Shown here: in pieces, positions 8,947 through 18,817 of the stretch | Layout of the letters: every line of letters begins with the position of its first letter | Numbering within the stretch: the first letter of the stretch is position 1 | Assembly (NCBI RefSeq): GCF_008180195.1 | Contig: NZ_VTAV01000012.1 | Span: forward strand, 62,001-126,000 | Source: Sphingobacterium phlebotomi | GTDB taxonomy: Bacteria > Bacteroidota > Bacteroidia > Sphingobacteriales > Sphingobacteriaceae | Direction of reading: 5' to 3' | DNA length: 64,000 bases | Position numbers and translations under genes: made by a program | The notes under the pieces: model-generated | The model's database searches: none | Told to the model about the DNA's origin: nothing | Seen by the model: only the letters and a program-made list of their open reading frames with translations

Positions 8947-9528
8947 TTAATAGTTCGTACTTAACTGATTGATAAAGGAGGCCATTTCTTCTGGCTTTAA
9001 AACAGTGTCAACTTGCAAATTAAGAAGGGCTTGTTGAGGCATATAGGCTATCTCAGCGGTATCGGGATCCTGAACAAGTACAGTACCTTGTTGTTGGGCT
9101 ATATAACGTAAACCTTCCAAACCGTCTGTATTAGCACCCGATAGCAATAGAGCGACAGTATGTTTCATATATATTTGAGCAGCAGACTGAAAAGTAACAT
9201 CAATAGAGGGTCTGGAATAATTGACTTTCTCAGAACAATCCAAAGATACCATCTGCTTATTTTCAAATAGAAGATGATAATCTGCTGGCACTAAATAAAT
9301 ATAATTTGCTTTCAACGTCATTTTATCGTACGCTTCTTCTACCGGCAAACGACTACGAAATCCCAGTAATCCTTCCAATATACTTTCCGGATGCGCTTTG
9401 CGATGAACAACCACCATAATAGGAAAAGAAAGGTGATCGTTAAGATGAGGCAATACCTCCAAAAGGACGCTAATGCTTCCCGCAGAACCCCCTATCAATA
9501 AAATTTCTGTTGTTTTTCTATTCATCAT
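8947..9528 (-). CDS. CheB-type protein-glutamate methylesterase, stand-alone domain
   Basis: About 193 residues, only the methylesterase domain, without the N-terminal receiver of enteric CheB. An in-frame TTG lies upstream at 9552 but would overlap cheR; ATG at 9528 (or 9525) leaves a 5-bp gap. The catalytic triad is readable: Ser in IGGSAGS, His in VVHRKAHPE, and Asp in SGANTDGLEGL. The family hydrolyses glutamyl methyl esters (or deamidates Gln) on chemoreceptors. Here its partner is the adjacent CheR, yet no methyl-accepting protein is encoded nearby, so the substrate is open. Regulation through the free receiver proteins on either side would replace the missing CheB receiver. Confidence 0.9.
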   Translation of the reverse strand: MMNRKTTEILLIGGSAGSISVLLEVLPHLNDHLSFPIMVVVHRKAHPESILEGLLGFRSRLPVEEAYDKMTLKANYIYLVPADYHLLFENKQMVSLDCSEKVNYSRPSIDVTFQSAAQIYMKHTVALLLSGANTDGLEGLRYIAQQQGTVLVQDPDTAEIAYMPQQALLNLQVDTVLKPEEMASFINQLSTNY

Positions 9529-9533
9529 GCATA

Positions 9534-10358
9534 CTAGGATATTTTTTTCCAAATTCTATCCTCATTCCACTGTTTATATCGTTGTTCAATATTGGAGAAC
9601 CGAAGTGTCTCTTTGGCTCCCAATGCCAAAAAACCAAATGGTTGAAGACTATCGTCAAAAAGCTTAAATACCTTGTTTTGAAGATCCTTATCAAAATAAA
9701 TAAGGACGTTTCGGCACAAAATAAGCTGGAATTCGTTAAACGAAGAGTCAGACACCAAATTATGTGTAGAAAATATCATTTTACTGCTTAAACCGGAATG
9801 AAATTTTGCCACGTCATACATCGAAACGTAATAAGAAGAAAAATCCTTTTCCCCACCAGACAAAATGTAATTCCTAGAATACTGTTTCATTTGGTTTAAG
9901 GGAAAGATACTTTTGGATGCCTTTTCGAGCACACTGGGGTTGATATCGGTAGCGTAAATCAACGTTTTTTCAAATAAATTCGTTTCCTTTAACAATATCG
10001 CCAAGGAATACGCTTCCTCCCCCGTAGAACAACCCGCAACCCAAATACGAATGAACGGATATGTTCCTAAAATGGGCAAAATATGATGGCGTAATGTAGC
10101 GTAAAAATGGGGGTCTCTAAACATCTCGGTCACATTGACCGTTATTTCTTCAATAAAACGTGACAGATAAGCCCCATCATGAATAAGCCTATACCTTAAT
10201 TCTGCAAAGCTTGCGAACTTATCGAGCATACATATTCTATTGAGGCGTCTTTTTAAAGATGCCTTACTATATTGTGTAAAATCATAACCATACAAATGAG
10301 AAATATCCTTTAACAACATTTCCATATCATCATTCTTCACGATATCCAGCTCGATCAT
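9534..10358 (-). CDS. CheR-type protein-glutamate O-methyltransferase
   Basis: 274 residues, the canonical CheR length. The N-terminal helical CheR_N domain covers about 1-75 (YGYDFTQYSKASLKRRLNR). The SAM-dependent catalytic domain follows: VNVTEMFRDPHFY, the SAM motif WVAGCSTGEEAYSLAI, ATDINPSVLEKA, and the LCRNVLIYFD motif. It methylates glutamates on chemoreceptor-like helices. The gene starts one base after the receiver stop codon (10360) and ends 5 bp before cheB, indicating tight translational coupling. No C-terminal pentapeptide-binding beta subdomain oddity is obvious. Confidence 0.94.
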   Translation of the reverse strand: MIELDIVKNDDMEMLLKDISHLYGYDFTQYSKASLKRRLNRICMLDKFASFAELRYRLIHDGAYLSRFIEEITVNVTEMFRDPHFYATLRHHILPILGTYPFIRIWVAGCSTGEEAYSLAILLKETNLFEKTLIYATDINPSVLEKASKSIFPLNQMKQYSRNYILSGGEKDFSSYYVSMYDVAKFHSGLSSKMIFSTHNLVSDSSFNEFQLILCRNVLIYFDKDLQNKVFKLFDDSLQPFGFLALGAKETLRFSNIEQRYKQWNEDRIWKKIS

Positions 10359-10359
10359 C

Positions 10360-10755
10360 TTATAAAAATTCCTCTATGACTTTCATTAATTTATCCACAT
10401 CAATTGGCTTCGCGATATAATTATCTGCTCCCGCAGCTAGACATTTTTCTTTATCGCCACTCATAGCATTCGCTGTGACGGCAATAATAGGAACGCTTCC
10501 GTATACGTCTGAACGTCGAATCTGCTTTATGGCTTCATACCCATCCATTTCAGGCATCATCATATCCATCAAAACTAGGCCTATTTCAGGATTGGAATGC
10601 AATAGCTGTAAACCTTCCATGGCATTTGGGGCAGACAAGAACCTATATTTTCGAGCTTTCAACGTTAATTGCAAAGCGAAAATGTTCCGGTTATCGTCAT
10701 CTATCAGCAAGATTACCTTTTGCGTCTTCATCGTCATATTTAGTTCCAACGTCAT
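10360..10755 (-). CDS. Single-domain response regulator
   Basis: 131 residues, one receiver domain. Acidic pocket LLIDDDNRNI, phospho-acceptor in LVLMDMMMPEMDGYEAIKQI, Thr in IAVTANAM and Lys in YIAKPIDVDKL. It closely resembles the third receiver of the hybrid kinase encoded just upstream (shared MDMMMPEMDGYE, IIAVTA, AGA-YI-KP), so it probably arose by duplication of that domain. It begins 3 bp after the kinase stop and ends one base before cheR. Likely phosphate sink or shuttle in a phosphorelay. Confidence 0.92.
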   Translation of the reverse strand: MTLELNMTMKTQKVILLIDDDNRNIFALQLTLKARKYRFLSAPNAMEGLQLLHSNPEIGLVLMDMMMPEMDGYEAIKQIRRSDVYGSVPIIAVTANAMSGDKEKCLAAGADNYIAKPIDVDKLMKVIEEFL

Positions 10756-10758
10756 TAT

Positions 10759-13700
10759 TTACCTCTCGGTTTCATATAACCAAACCCTTAATAGGGATAA
10801 CAACTGATCTTTATCGACCGGTTTGGAAATATAATCCGATGCTCCCGCTTTAATACACTTTTCTCGATCGCCTGTCATCGCTTTAGCTGTCACAGCAATG
10901 ATCGGCAGCTTAGCATAGTCGTGCATATTCCTAATTTGCCTAGTCGTTTCGTAGCCGTCCATTTCAGGCATCATCATGTCCATTAGGACAACCGATGTCT
11001 CCGGATGTTTTTCCAATTGTTGCAACGCTTCTTTTCCGTCGATTGCCGAAATTACTTTCATTTGATAGTGCTCCAACGTTTTGGTTAGCGAAAAAATATT
11101 TCGCACATCGTCGTCCGCTATCAATACCGTTTTGCCATTTAATACCTCATTAAGAGATCCTAGCTTGCTGGTTTTTCTTTTATCGGGTTCCAAATTGCTC
11201 TCCTCTACTAAATGAAGAAATAATCCTACTTCATCTAAAATACGTTGGAAAGAATGTGCCGTTTTTATAACAATCGAATGCGCATACTGTTTTATTTTCG
11301 ACTCTTCCGCTTGCGATAAATTTTTCCCTGTAAAAATAATGATAGGCAAGTTTTCCAATCCTTCTTTTTGCTTGATGGCTTCTAAGGTTTCATATCCTGT
11401 GTCATCGGGCACACCCATATCCAAAATTACACAGTTAACATTATCGGACATTAATGCTTGAATACTATCTTCAATATTGTTTTTAATTTCCGATACGATG
11501 TTAAAATTGCTCAGAAAAAAAGATAATGCCGTCGCATGTTTGGGGTTTTCTTCGACAATCAGCACTTTTTTCGGATTCCGGGTAAGTGCATCTTCTATTT
11601 TACGGAACATTTGCGCAATCTGCTCGATAGCAATTGGTTTATTTATAAAGTCTATAGCTCCTTTGGATAGACTTTCCCGCTTCACTTCTAACGACGACAT
11701 AATGTGTACCGGAATATGTCTCGTTTTGGGATTGCTCTTGATTTCGTCCATCACTTGCCATCCATCTTTCATAGGCAACTGTATATCTAACAAAATTGCC
11801 AAAGGTTGATATTTTTCAGCCGCCTCTGTTGCCCAATCACCTCGTACAATGATGATACCTTTATATCCATTTTGGTGCGCATATTTAAGCAACGCTTTTG
11901 CAAAAGGGGTATCATCTTCGACGATAAGAATAACTTTATCCCCCGGTTTAACATCATGGCGGTCGTCATTAACTTCTTCAGGAATATTCGAGGTAGTTAA
12001 CGAAGATGCCGTATCCGAAACCAAAGCAGTCATCTCTTCCACCTCATGCGTAATACTTTCTACAAGGGCATCGGGTGCCGCTAATAGCGGTTCGGATACT
12101 TTCCTAATGGGGATCGTCAGACAGAATGTGCTACCTTCTCCCAAGGTGCTGCTCACCGTAATTTCACCTCCCAATAATCGAGTAATTTCCCTACTGATGG
12201 AAAGCCCCAATCCGGTTCCCCCAAACTTACGCCTTGTAGAGCCATCCGCTTGCTGGAAAGCTTCAAATATAATCTTTTGATTTTCAGCACTAATTCCGAT
12301 TCCAGTATCTTTCACAATAAATTGTATATAATCCGGAAGATCCTGTTGTTGAGATATCGATAACAACACATCGCCTTTCGACGTAAACTTAATAGCGTTC
12401 GAAAGTAGATTACGGAGTACCTGCTCAAGCCGTAGTCTATCTGTTTCCAGATAGCTTGGTATTCCTTCATCTATCTCGACCATTAACCCAAGTCCCTTTT
12501 CATCCACTATCGGCAAAAACAAATTTAGCAAGTCGTTTCTCAAATCCGTTAATGCCACATGTTCGTACTCAACGTCCATCTTTCCTGCTTCTATTTTCGA
12601 TAGATCCAAGATTTCGTCAATGAGGTTTAATAAGCTGGAACCTGAACTTTGTATAACCTTGGCAGATTCCACTTGGTCTTCCGTTAAATTCTCATCCACA
12701 TTTTCGACCATTAATCGAGATAACAACAGAATGGAATTTAGTGGTGTCCGAAGCTCATGTGACATATTGGCGAGAAATTCTGATTTATATTTTGTACTCA
12801 GCGCAAGCTCTTCCGCTTTCTTTTGTATCTCTAGATTGCGTTCAGCAATAAGCTGATTCTTTTCCTCCAATAACTTCGAGCGTTCTTCCAACTCCTGGTT
12901 GGACTGCATCAGCTCTTCCTGCTGGACACGCAACTCTTCCTCTGAAGCTTGTAACTTCTGCGTCTGGGCTTCCAGCTCCGTATTAAGATTTTCTAGTTCC
13001 GCATGCTGCGTTTGTAGTTCTTCTGCCTGTGCTTGCGTTTCTTCCAATAAAGTCTGAACCTGCTTTCTTCCTTTAGCTGCTAGTATTTCTAATGTAATAT
13101 TACGACAAGCTTCTTGATAAAACGCTATATCCAGTTTCTCAAAAGGAAAAACACTGCCCAATTCTATTACCCCAAAACACTGCCCTTTCACCATCAGAGG
13201 CAACCAAAGAAGATGGTTTATTTTGATCTGGCCAGAAGAGAAACTAACGACAAAGTCCGTTTCATCCACGTTTTCCAGGACTTTAATTCGTTTATCTTCA
13301 AACACCTGTCCTACGATTCCTTCTCCCGGAAGATATTCTTTTTTCATATGCTCTTCTAAACCGTAGGAGCCCGATAGCACTAGCAATCCTTTGTCCCATA
13401 TATAGAAAGCACCATTTAAGCACTCCGTATAAGATATCAACAGTTCCAATGCGTCATTGGCAACTATTTCTTCCGTCTTATTACCTGCCAAAATATCGTT
13501 TATTTTAGCCAATCCTGTTTGTCTCCATTCGTTATCATTTAGCTTTCCAAACGATTCCTCCAACGCAGCAGCCATACCGTTGAGAGAAGAGGCAATATAG
13601 CCCAGCGTATCCTTTTCAGCCTCCTCAATTCTAACAGAATAGTCTCCATCAGCGACCTGTTGCGCCAAACTTTGTACAATATTCAAACGGCGTGTCGTAT

Positions 13701-14361
13701 CCGCATCTTTTTCACGAAGTAGTTCTTGCATCTTCTCCCGTCTTCCGAACTCGTTTCGAATTTGCAAATAGAATAAGATCGTAATAATAAGGGAAGCGAA
13801 AGCTGCAAAAATGATGAAAAATGAAGTTAATCCTGAATTTCGTTGCATGCTAACCGTTTGGACATCGAGCTTATTAGATTCTTCAGTCACAAAACGATCT
13901 ATAATATTCCGGCAGCTGTCCATATAGAGTTTACCGCGTTCCAATTGCTCAACTGTAGCCGTGCTTCCCTCTTTTTTTAAATTAACAAGGTCGTTTAAAA
14001 GATCCAGTCTCGTCATTATCAAAGTCTCTATGCTGTCTATGCGCCGCGATTGTTCCGGTATATCCTTCGTTAATTCCCGGGTTGCGGATAAAGATGACGG
14101 AAGAGAAGTCTGGCTTTCGTAATAAGGCTCTAAAAATTTCGTTTCGCCTGTTAGAAGATACCCTCGCTGCCCCGTTTCGACATTCTGCAAATCAATCAAA
14201 ATTTGATTAACCGAGTCGATTGTCCGCTGTGTTTTGATAACTTTACTGCGGTTATTCATCTGCGTTTTGATACTGATGTAGGAAGCAGATGAGCTCAACA
14301 ACAACACAAATAACGAAAATCCAAATCCGACTTGTAATTTCCGAATGAGTTTCTTGGACAT
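10759..14361 (-). CDS. Hybrid sensor histidine kinase, CHASE3-HAMP-GAF-HisKA-HATPase-REC-REC-REC
   Basis: 1200-residue inner-membrane sensor. TM1 (about 10-30) and TM2 (about 185-205) bracket a CHASE3 periplasmic domain with the QNVETGQRGYLLTGETKFLEPY signature. HAMP (about 215-270) and GAF (about 295-440) follow. A long Glu/Gln-rich coiled coil (about 443-555, AQAEELQTQHAELENLNTEL and similar heptads) leads into HisKA (SHELRTPLNSILLLS, phospho-His), HATPase_c (NLLSNAIKF, DTGIGI, GGTGLGLSI), and three receivers. REC1 has LLDIQLPMKDG, REC2 LDMGVPDDTG with a divergent EEN acid pocket, and REC3 MDMMMPEMDG. Six bases separate it from the upstream kinase. The Glu/Gln-rich coil is a conceivable substrate for the co-encoded CheR/CheB pair (inference). 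Confidence 0.94.
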   Translation of the reverse strand: MSKKLIRKLQVGFGFSLFVLLLSSSASYISIKTQMNNRSKVIKTQRTIDSVNQILIDLQNVETGQRGYLLTGETKFLEPYYESQTSLPSSLSATRELTKDIPEQSRRIDSIETLIMTRLDLLNDLVNLKKEGSTATVEQLERGKLYMDSCRNIIDRFVTEESNKLDVQTVSMQRNSGLTSFFIIFAAFASLIITILFYLQIRNEFGRREKMQELLREKDADTTRRLNIVQSLAQQVADGDYSVRIEEAEKDTLGYIASSLNGMAAALEESFGKLNDNEWRQTGLAKINDILAGNKTEEIVANDALELLISYTECLNGAFYIWDKGLLVLSGSYGLEEHMKKEYLPGEGIVGQVFEDKRIKVLENVDETDFVVSFSSGQIKINHLLWLPLMVKGQCFGVIELGSVFPFEKLDIAFYQEACRNITLEILAAKGRKQVQTLLEETQAQAEELQTQHAELENLNTELEAQTQKLQASEEELRVQQEELMQSNQELEERSKLLEEKNQLIAERNLEIQKKAEELALSTKYKSEFLANMSHELRTPLNSILLLSRLMVENVDENLTEDQVESAKVIQSSGSSLLNLIDEILDLSKIEAGKMDVEYEHVALTDLRNDLLNLFLPIVDEKGLGLMVEIDEGIPSYLETDRLRLEQVLRNLLSNAIKFTSKGDVLLSISQQQDLPDYIQFIVKDTGIGISAENQKIIFEAFQQADGSTRRKFGGTGLGLSISREITRLLGGEITVSSTLGEGSTFCLTIPIRKVSEPLLAAPDALVESITHEVEEMTALVSDTASSLTTSNIPEEVNDDRHDVKPGDKVILIVEDDTPFAKALLKYAHQNGYKGIIIVRGDWATEAAEKYQPLAILLDIQLPMKDGWQVMDEIKSNPKTRHIPVHIMSSLEVKRESLSKGAIDFINKPIAIEQIAQMFRKIEDALTRNPKKVLIVEENPKHATALSFFLSNFNIVSEIKNNIEDSIQALMSDNVNCVILDMGVPDDTGYETLEAIKQKEGLENLPIIIFTGKNLSQAEESKIKQYAHSIVIKTAHSFQRILDEVGLFLHLVEESNLEPDKRKTSKLGSLNEVLNGKTVLIADDDVRNIFSLTKTLEHYQMKVISAIDGKEALQQLEKHPETSVVLMDMMMPEMDGYETTRQIRNMHDYAKLPIIAVTAKAMTGDREKCIKAGASDYISKPVDKDQLLSLLRVWLYETER

Positions 14362-14367
14362 ATTGAT

Positions 14368-15837
14368 TTAATTAAATGGTATAGTAAAATAAAAGGTGGT
14401 TCCCTGGTCTGAAGAACTTTCTATACCGTATGTTCCATCATGTTGTTTAATAATTTCCGCACAAATATATAAGCCAATGCCCAATCCTTGAAATTTCACA
14501 GATGACTCTTCCACACGGTAGAATTTCGTAAAGATATTATTTTTTTTGTGTTCCGGAATACCAATACCAAAATCTTGAACGGCAATATAGAGCTGATCCC
14601 TATCAGTAGTGGTATGTATAACAATCTTATCGCTATCAGGGGAGTATTTGATAGCATTCGTTAGAAAGTTGATAAGTACTTGTTCGATACGAAAAGCATC
14701 ACCATTCACCTCTTGTGTAATCGTTTCTCCCTTTCGTTCGATTTTAAACTGCACATGGCTATGCGTATAATAAATAGTTTCCATAGCACTTTCAATTAGC
14801 TTCTCCATATCAAACCGCTTTTTATTCACCTTTAGCTTTCCATTCTCAATTTTGGAAATATCTAACAGATCAGCGATAAGACTGTCCAATTTATTAACTT
14901 GATTTTGTGCACGGTTGATATAGGTTGCAAATTTACTCTCTTTCTGCACATCTGGCATACGTTCTAATAACTGGATATAAGCTTTAATACTCGTCAGCGG
15001 AGTTTTGAGCTCATGGCTCGCGATACTTAAAAATTCGTCTTTTTTTCGCTCCTCCTCCTTCTGGTCATGTATGTCTGTAAATGTCCCCACCCAACTTCGT
15101 ATACCTATTTTATCTTTTACCGGAATAATCCGCAAGAGATGGAAGCAGAAATGACCCGATTTCAGTTCTTTGATACGCACTTCAAGTGCCAGTGGTTGGC
15201 TATGCTCAACACAGTGTTGCCATACTTTTTTGATGCAAGTATCATCTGGATGAACTTCGGGAAATGTCTCCGGACATCGAGAATATTTGTACCATCTTTT
15301 GTTAACAAAAGTAATTCGTCCTCGTCCATCAGCCGTGAAGGCAATTTGAGGCAAGCTTTCAAGCGTAGTATGAAGATGCTCTACCTTATCTTTCAATTCC
15401 TGCTGTGCCTTCTTTCTGGTTTCTATCTCTGATTCCAATATTTTTTGAGTCTCGTTGAGTGCTAAGGTTTGCTCATATAACCGATAGAACGTTTTCACTT
15501 TCAACATTAAAATATCGGGATCCACCGGCTTGGTAATATAGTCTATCCCACCGGAAGCGTAACCTTTGGCTATAAACTTTTTATCTGTATTGACGGCAGA
15601 CAAAAATATAATGGGTACTTCTTTGGTTTTGCTGTAGCCGGACAATGTTTCCGCTACTTCGAAACCATCGATGCCGGGCATTTGCACATCCAAAATAACT
15701 AGCGCATAGTCATTTTTTAAGACTTTTTTAAGCGCCTCTTCGCCCGAAAGCGCGGAATCAACCTCAAACCCCTTAGACTTTAAGAGCTTTTCTAATGAAT
15801 ATATATTTTCTATCTGGTCGTCAACGATTAAAATCAT
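14368..15837 (-). CDS. REC-PAS-HisKA-HATPase sensor kinase (cytoplasmic)
   Basis: 489 residues with no membrane segment. Receiver at 1-118 (ILIVDDQIENIY, VILDVQMPGIDGFE, YITKPVDPD), a helical linker, PAS about 150-258 (LPQIAFTADGRGRITFVNKRWYKYS and GTFTDIHDQKEEERK), HisKA about 268-330 (ASHELKTPLTSIKAYI), and HATPase_c to the end (NFLTNAIKYS, DFGIGIP, GLGIGLYIC). Kinases with an N-terminal receiver are usually controlled by phosphorylation from another kinase. First gene of the tightly spaced signalling run, so it may sit upstream or downstream of the CHASE3 hybrid kinase in a phosphorelay. Confidence 0.93.
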   Translation of the reverse strand: MILIVDDQIENIYSLEKLLKSKGFEVDSALSGEEALKKVLKNDYALVILDVQMPGIDGFEVAETLSGYSKTKEVPIIFLSAVNTDKKFIAKGYASGGIDYITKPVDPDILMLKVKTFYRLYEQTLALNETQKILESEIETRKKAQQELKDKVEHLHTTLESLPQIAFTADGRGRITFVNKRWYKYSRCPETFPEVHPDDTCIKKVWQHCVEHSQPLALEVRIKELKSGHFCFHLLRIIPVKDKIGIRSWVGTFTDIHDQKEEERKKDEFLSIASHELKTPLTSIKAYIQLLERMPDVQKESKFATYINRAQNQVNKLDSLIADLLDISKIENGKLKVNKKRFDMEKLIESAMETIYYTHSHVQFKIERKGETITQEVNGDAFRIEQVLINFLTNAIKYSPDSDKIVIHTTTDRDQLYIAVQDFGIGIPEHKKNNIFTKFYRVEESSVKFQGLGIGLYICAEIIKQHDGTYGIESSSDQGTTFYFTIPFN

Positions 15838-15866
15838 GGATTCTTTTTGAAATAAGAATGAGGAAT

Positions 15867-16256
15867 CTATAGCACGTTCCTCAAAATAAAATAGGCAAAA
15901 ATAACAGCAGCTAAAATTTTAATAGCGTATTCACCAAATAGGATTTTCCGCCATTTCAATAAACGTTCATCTGGATCTTTCACACACCGATAACTAAACC
16001 CAACGGTAAGATAGGGAATAAAAAACATCAGCAAAGCATTATGATGGAATGCTTTTCGAAAATCTGCATGTAATATCGCATGAACCGCGCGTTGGGAACC
16101 ACATCCGGGGCAATCCAATCCCGTCAACGCCTTGAAAGGACATTGTGGGAACCAACTATGTACAGCAGGATCATAGGTATAATACATGTAGGTTGCTGCT
16201 CCGAGTACTGCCACACCAGCTCCTAGAAATACCCAACGATATTTCTTCAATAACAT
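15867..16256 (-). CDS. DUF2752 domain-containing membrane protein
   Basis: 129 residues with three predicted membrane helices (about 8-25, 66-88 and 108-127). The DUF2752 signature is unmistakable: FPQCPFKALTGLDCPGCGSQRAVHA, with its Cys pairs and Gly-Cys-Gly-x-x-Arg core, followed by H-x-D-x-R-x-A. Function of the family is unknown. It begins one base after the stop codon of the GYF_2/CD225 gene and precedes the REC-PAS kinase by 29 bp. The pairing of DUF2752 with a CD225-type protein is common in Bacteroidota, suggesting a shared membrane role. Confidence 0.9.
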   Translation of the reverse strand: MLLKKYRWVFLGAGVAVLGAATYMYYTYDPAVHSWFPQCPFKALTGLDCPGCGSQRAVHAILHADFRKAFHHNALLMFFIPYLTVGFSYRCVKDPDERLLKWRKILFGEYAIKILAAVIFAYFILRNVL

Positions 16257-16257
16257 G

Positions 16258-16770
16258 TTAATATCCTCCAGACATCATTGCGCCGAACATCGCAAAGCCA
16301 AAGATAATGAAATAAAGTACCCATAGACCAATACAAACGCCAACATTGATCCACATCCATTTTTTTGCATTTGCAGAATCCAATTCAGCTCCCAATACAT
16401 CACCTGCGTAGAATTTCTTTTCCACGCGTGAAGCATAGATAATCGATGGAATTCCTAACGGCCAACAACAAAAAATTGTCGTAAGAATCGTTTCCAGCAA
16501 ATAAGTCTTAGGTGGTTGCCCCATATGCTGATTGTAAGGTGAAGGCGGTGTATTCGGAAATTGAGGTGGAGTCTGTTGTGATCCTGTGAAATAAGGCTGT
16601 GCACCTGTGGACAGGATATCGCTTAACTCCGGGACACTTCTAGCAAGCACCCAATTTGGCATACCTTCTGCCCATACATACGTATCGCCAGTAATGTTTT
16701 TTGTTTTCAGTTCCTCTATCGAAAAGGGCCCAAATGTATTTGTCCCATCGGTATAATGATATTTTTGCAT
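16258..16770 (-). CDS. GYF_2 / CD225-dispanin domain membrane protein
   Basis: About 170 residues. The frame runs to 16845, but that extension overlaps the groL terminator hairpin; ATG at 16770 (MQKYHYTDG) starts exactly at the domain. Residues 1-50 form a GYF_2 (DUF4339) peptide-binding domain: YHYTDGTNTFGPFSIEELKT and VWAEGMPNW. A Pro/Gln-rich linker of about 40 residues follows, then a CD225/dispanin region with two helices (LETILTTIFCCWPLGIPSII and WINVGVCIGLWVLYFIIFGF) and the conserved AxxxxxkFxxGD segment. CD225 proteins in eukaryotes affect membrane fusion; the bacterial role is unknown. Immediately upstream of the DUF2752 gene. Confidence 0.86.
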   Translation of the reverse strand: MQKYHYTDGTNTFGPFSIEELKTKNITGDTYVWAEGMPNWVLARSVPELSDILSTGAQPYFTGSQQTPPQFPNTPPSPYNQHMGQPPKTYLLETILTTIFCCWPLGIPSIIYASRVEKKFYAGDVLGAELDSANAKKWMWINVGVCIGLWVLYFIIFGFAMFGAMMSGGY

Positions 16771-16801
16771 CTGATATGAATATGTTGGACTAAATATAAA
16801 A

Positions 16802-16838
16802 AAGAAAAAAGGCTTCAGAAAATATCTGAAGCCTTTTT
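16802..16838 (-). terminator. Terminator of groS-groL
   Basis: 9-bp stem GGCTTCAGA/TCTGAAGCC (16811-16819 with 16825-16833), 5-nt loop, and a T run on the minus strand (16804-16810 read in complement). It lies 37 bp after the groL stop. Confidence 0.88.
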
Positions 16839-16869
16839 GTTTCAATTATAGGATAGAAAGATCCCTATC

Positions 16870-18510
16870 TTACATCATGCCTGGCATACCGCCGCCCATT
16901 GGAGGAGCGCCAGCACCAGCTGCTCCGCCTTCTTCCGGCTCGTCAGCTAACACGCATTCTGTAGTTAATAGCATGGATGCAACAGAAGCCGCATTTTCCA
17001 ACGCAACGCGGGAAACTTTAGTTGGGTCGATAACACCGGCACCAATTAAGTTTTCGTATACATCTGTACGCGCATTGTAACCAAAGTCAGCCGTCCCCTC
17101 TTTTACTTTTTGAACAACTACTGCACCTTCGATACCTGCGTTGTTACAGATTTGGCGAAGGGGCTCTTCGATAGCACGTCTGATGATATCGATACCGATT
17201 GTTTCATCTTCGTTAGCACCTTTAAGGTCAGTCAACGCTTCTGTAGCTCGGATAAAAGCAACACCACCACCAGCAACGATACCTTCTTCTACTGCTGCAC
17301 GGGTAGCGTGCAATGCATCGTCCACACGGTCTTTTTTCTCTTTCATCTCTACTTCTGTAGTTGCTCCGACATAAAGTACCGCTACACCACCAGACAACTT
17401 CGCTAAACGCTCTTGCAATTTCTCACGATCATAATCTGACGTTGTCGTTTCGATTTGCGAACGGATTTGTGCAACACGAGCTTTGATATCGTCTGCATTT
17501 CCAGAACCATTGATTACGGTTGTATTATCTTTGTCAATAACGACCTTTTCAGCTTGACCTAAGTAAGAAAGCTCCGCATTCTCTAATTTGTAGCCTCTTT
17601 CTTCAGAGATAACTGTACCGCCTGTCAAGATAGCGATATCTTCCAACATCGCTTTCCGACGGTCGCCAAAACCTGGTGCTTTAACCGCCGCCACTTTCAG
17701 CGAGCCACGGATTTTGTTCACGACCAATGTTGCCAATGCTTCACCATCTAGATCTTCCGCAATAATCAACAATGGTTTACCTGTTTGTACTTGTTTCTCC
17801 AAGATAGGCAACAATTCTTTCATGTTGCTGATTTTCTTGTCGTAGATTAAGATATAAGGAGTTTCTAACTCTGCTTCCATTTTATCAGAGTTAGTCACAA
17901 AGTATGGTGACAAATAACCACGGTCGAACTGCATACCTTCTACTGTTTTCACTTCAGTCTCCGTACCTTTTGCTTCTTCTACTGTGATAACGCCATCATT
18001 GCCGACTTTCTCCATAGCCTCCGCAATTAAAGAACCGATTATTTCGTCATTATTTGCAGAAATTGTAGCAACCTGCTTAATTTTATTATTATCAGCTCCA
18101 ACTTCTTTTGATTGTGATTGCAAATTGGCTACAACGGCTGCAACAGCTTTATCGATACCACGTTTTAAGTCCATTGGGTTAGCACCTGCTGCAACGGATT
18201 TCAAACCTGGAGCAACGATAGCTTGAGCAAGTACTGTAGCTGTTGTTGTACCATCACCGGCTTGATCAGCAGTTTTAGACGCAACCTCTTTCACCATCTG
18301 TGCGCCCATGTTTTCCAACGCGTCTTTCAATTCGATTTCTTTGGCTACGGTTACACCATCTTTTGTGATTGCAGGAGAACCAAATTTCTTCTCGATAATG
18401 ACGTTCCGTCCCTTTGGACCTAATGTTACTTTTACTGCGTTCGCCAACGTGTCTACACCTTTTTTCAATGCATCACGTGCTTCTACATTATATCTTACTT
18501 GTTTTGCCAT
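16870..18510 (-). CDS. groL: 60-kDa chaperonin GroEL
   Basis: 546 residues, full length. It forms the double-ring ATP-dependent folding chamber with GroES. Hallmarks: [29 protein letters not shown] at the N-terminus, [14 protein letters not shown] (ATP binding, catalytic Asp region), [16 protein letters not shown], and the Gly/Met-rich C-terminal tail ending GGGMPGMM. Follows groS by 31 bp and ends at a strong terminator. No CIRCE element is recognisable upstream of groS. Confidence 0.99.
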   Translation of the reverse strand: MAKQVRYNVEARDALKKGVDTLANAVKVTLGPKGRNVIIEKKFGSPAITKDGVTVAKEIELKDALENMGAQMVKEVASKTADQAGDGTTTATVLAQAIVAPGLKSVAAGANPMDLKRGIDKAVAAVVANLQSQSKEVGADNNKIKQVATISANNDEIIGSLIAEAMEKVGNDGVITVEEAKGTETEVKTVEGMQFDRGYLSPYFVTNSDKMEAELETPYILIYDKKISNMKELLPILEKQVQTGKPLLIIAEDLDGEALATLVVNKIRGSLKVAAVKAPGFGDRRKAMLEDIAILTGGTVISEERGYKLENAELSYLGQAEKVVIDKDNTTVINGSGNADDIKARVAQIRSQIETTTSDYDREKLQERLAKLSGGVAVLYVGATTEVEMKEKKDRVDDALHATRAAVEEGIVAGGGVAFIRATEALTDLKGANEDETIGIDIIRRAIEEPLRQICNNAGIEGAVVVQKVKEGTADFGYNARTDVYENLIGAGVIDPTKVSRVALENAASVASMLLTTECVLADEPEEGGAAGAGAPPMGGGMPGMM

Positions 18511-18541
18511 TTTTTTAAATTAGTATGATTTTACCCTTGAC

Positions 18542-18817
18542 TTATAAAACCGCGTAAATGTCAGATTCACGCATAATTAAATACTCCTTACCTTCGTAAG
18601 TAATTTCCGTACCGGCATATTTGCCATATAAAACTTTATCGCCCACTTTAACAGTTAGCGGTTCTTCTGGTTTACCCGCTCCTACCGCAACAATAGTACC
18701 TTGAGAAGGTTTCTCTTTTGCTGTGTCTGGAATATAGATTCCTGATGCTGTTTTTTCTTCTGCGGGAGCTGCCTCTACGACAACTCTGTCTCCGATAGGT
18801 TTAATACTTAATGCCAT
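18542..18817 (-). CDS. groS: 10-kDa co-chaperonin GroES
   Basis: 91 residues, typical length. GroES caps the GroEL chamber. N-terminal [11 protein letters not shown], the mobile loop around [19 protein letters not shown] with its conserved hydrophobic IYI, and the roof/base region [14 protein letters not shown]. First gene of the bicistronic groS-groL unit, 208 bp downstream of secG with a terminator between, so it has its own promoter. No CIRCE-like inverted repeat is visible. Confidence 0.98.
   Translation of the reverse strand: MALSIKPIGDRVVVEAAPAEEKTASGIYIPDTAKEKPSQGTIVAVGAGKPEEPLTVKVGDKVLYGKYAGTEITYEGKEYLIMRESDIYAVL

Noticed and set aside
16771..16845. N-terminal extension of the GYF_2/CD225 protein
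   Set aside because: Lies across the groL terminator hairpin and encodes Phe-rich nonsense; ATG at 16770 sits at the domain start.
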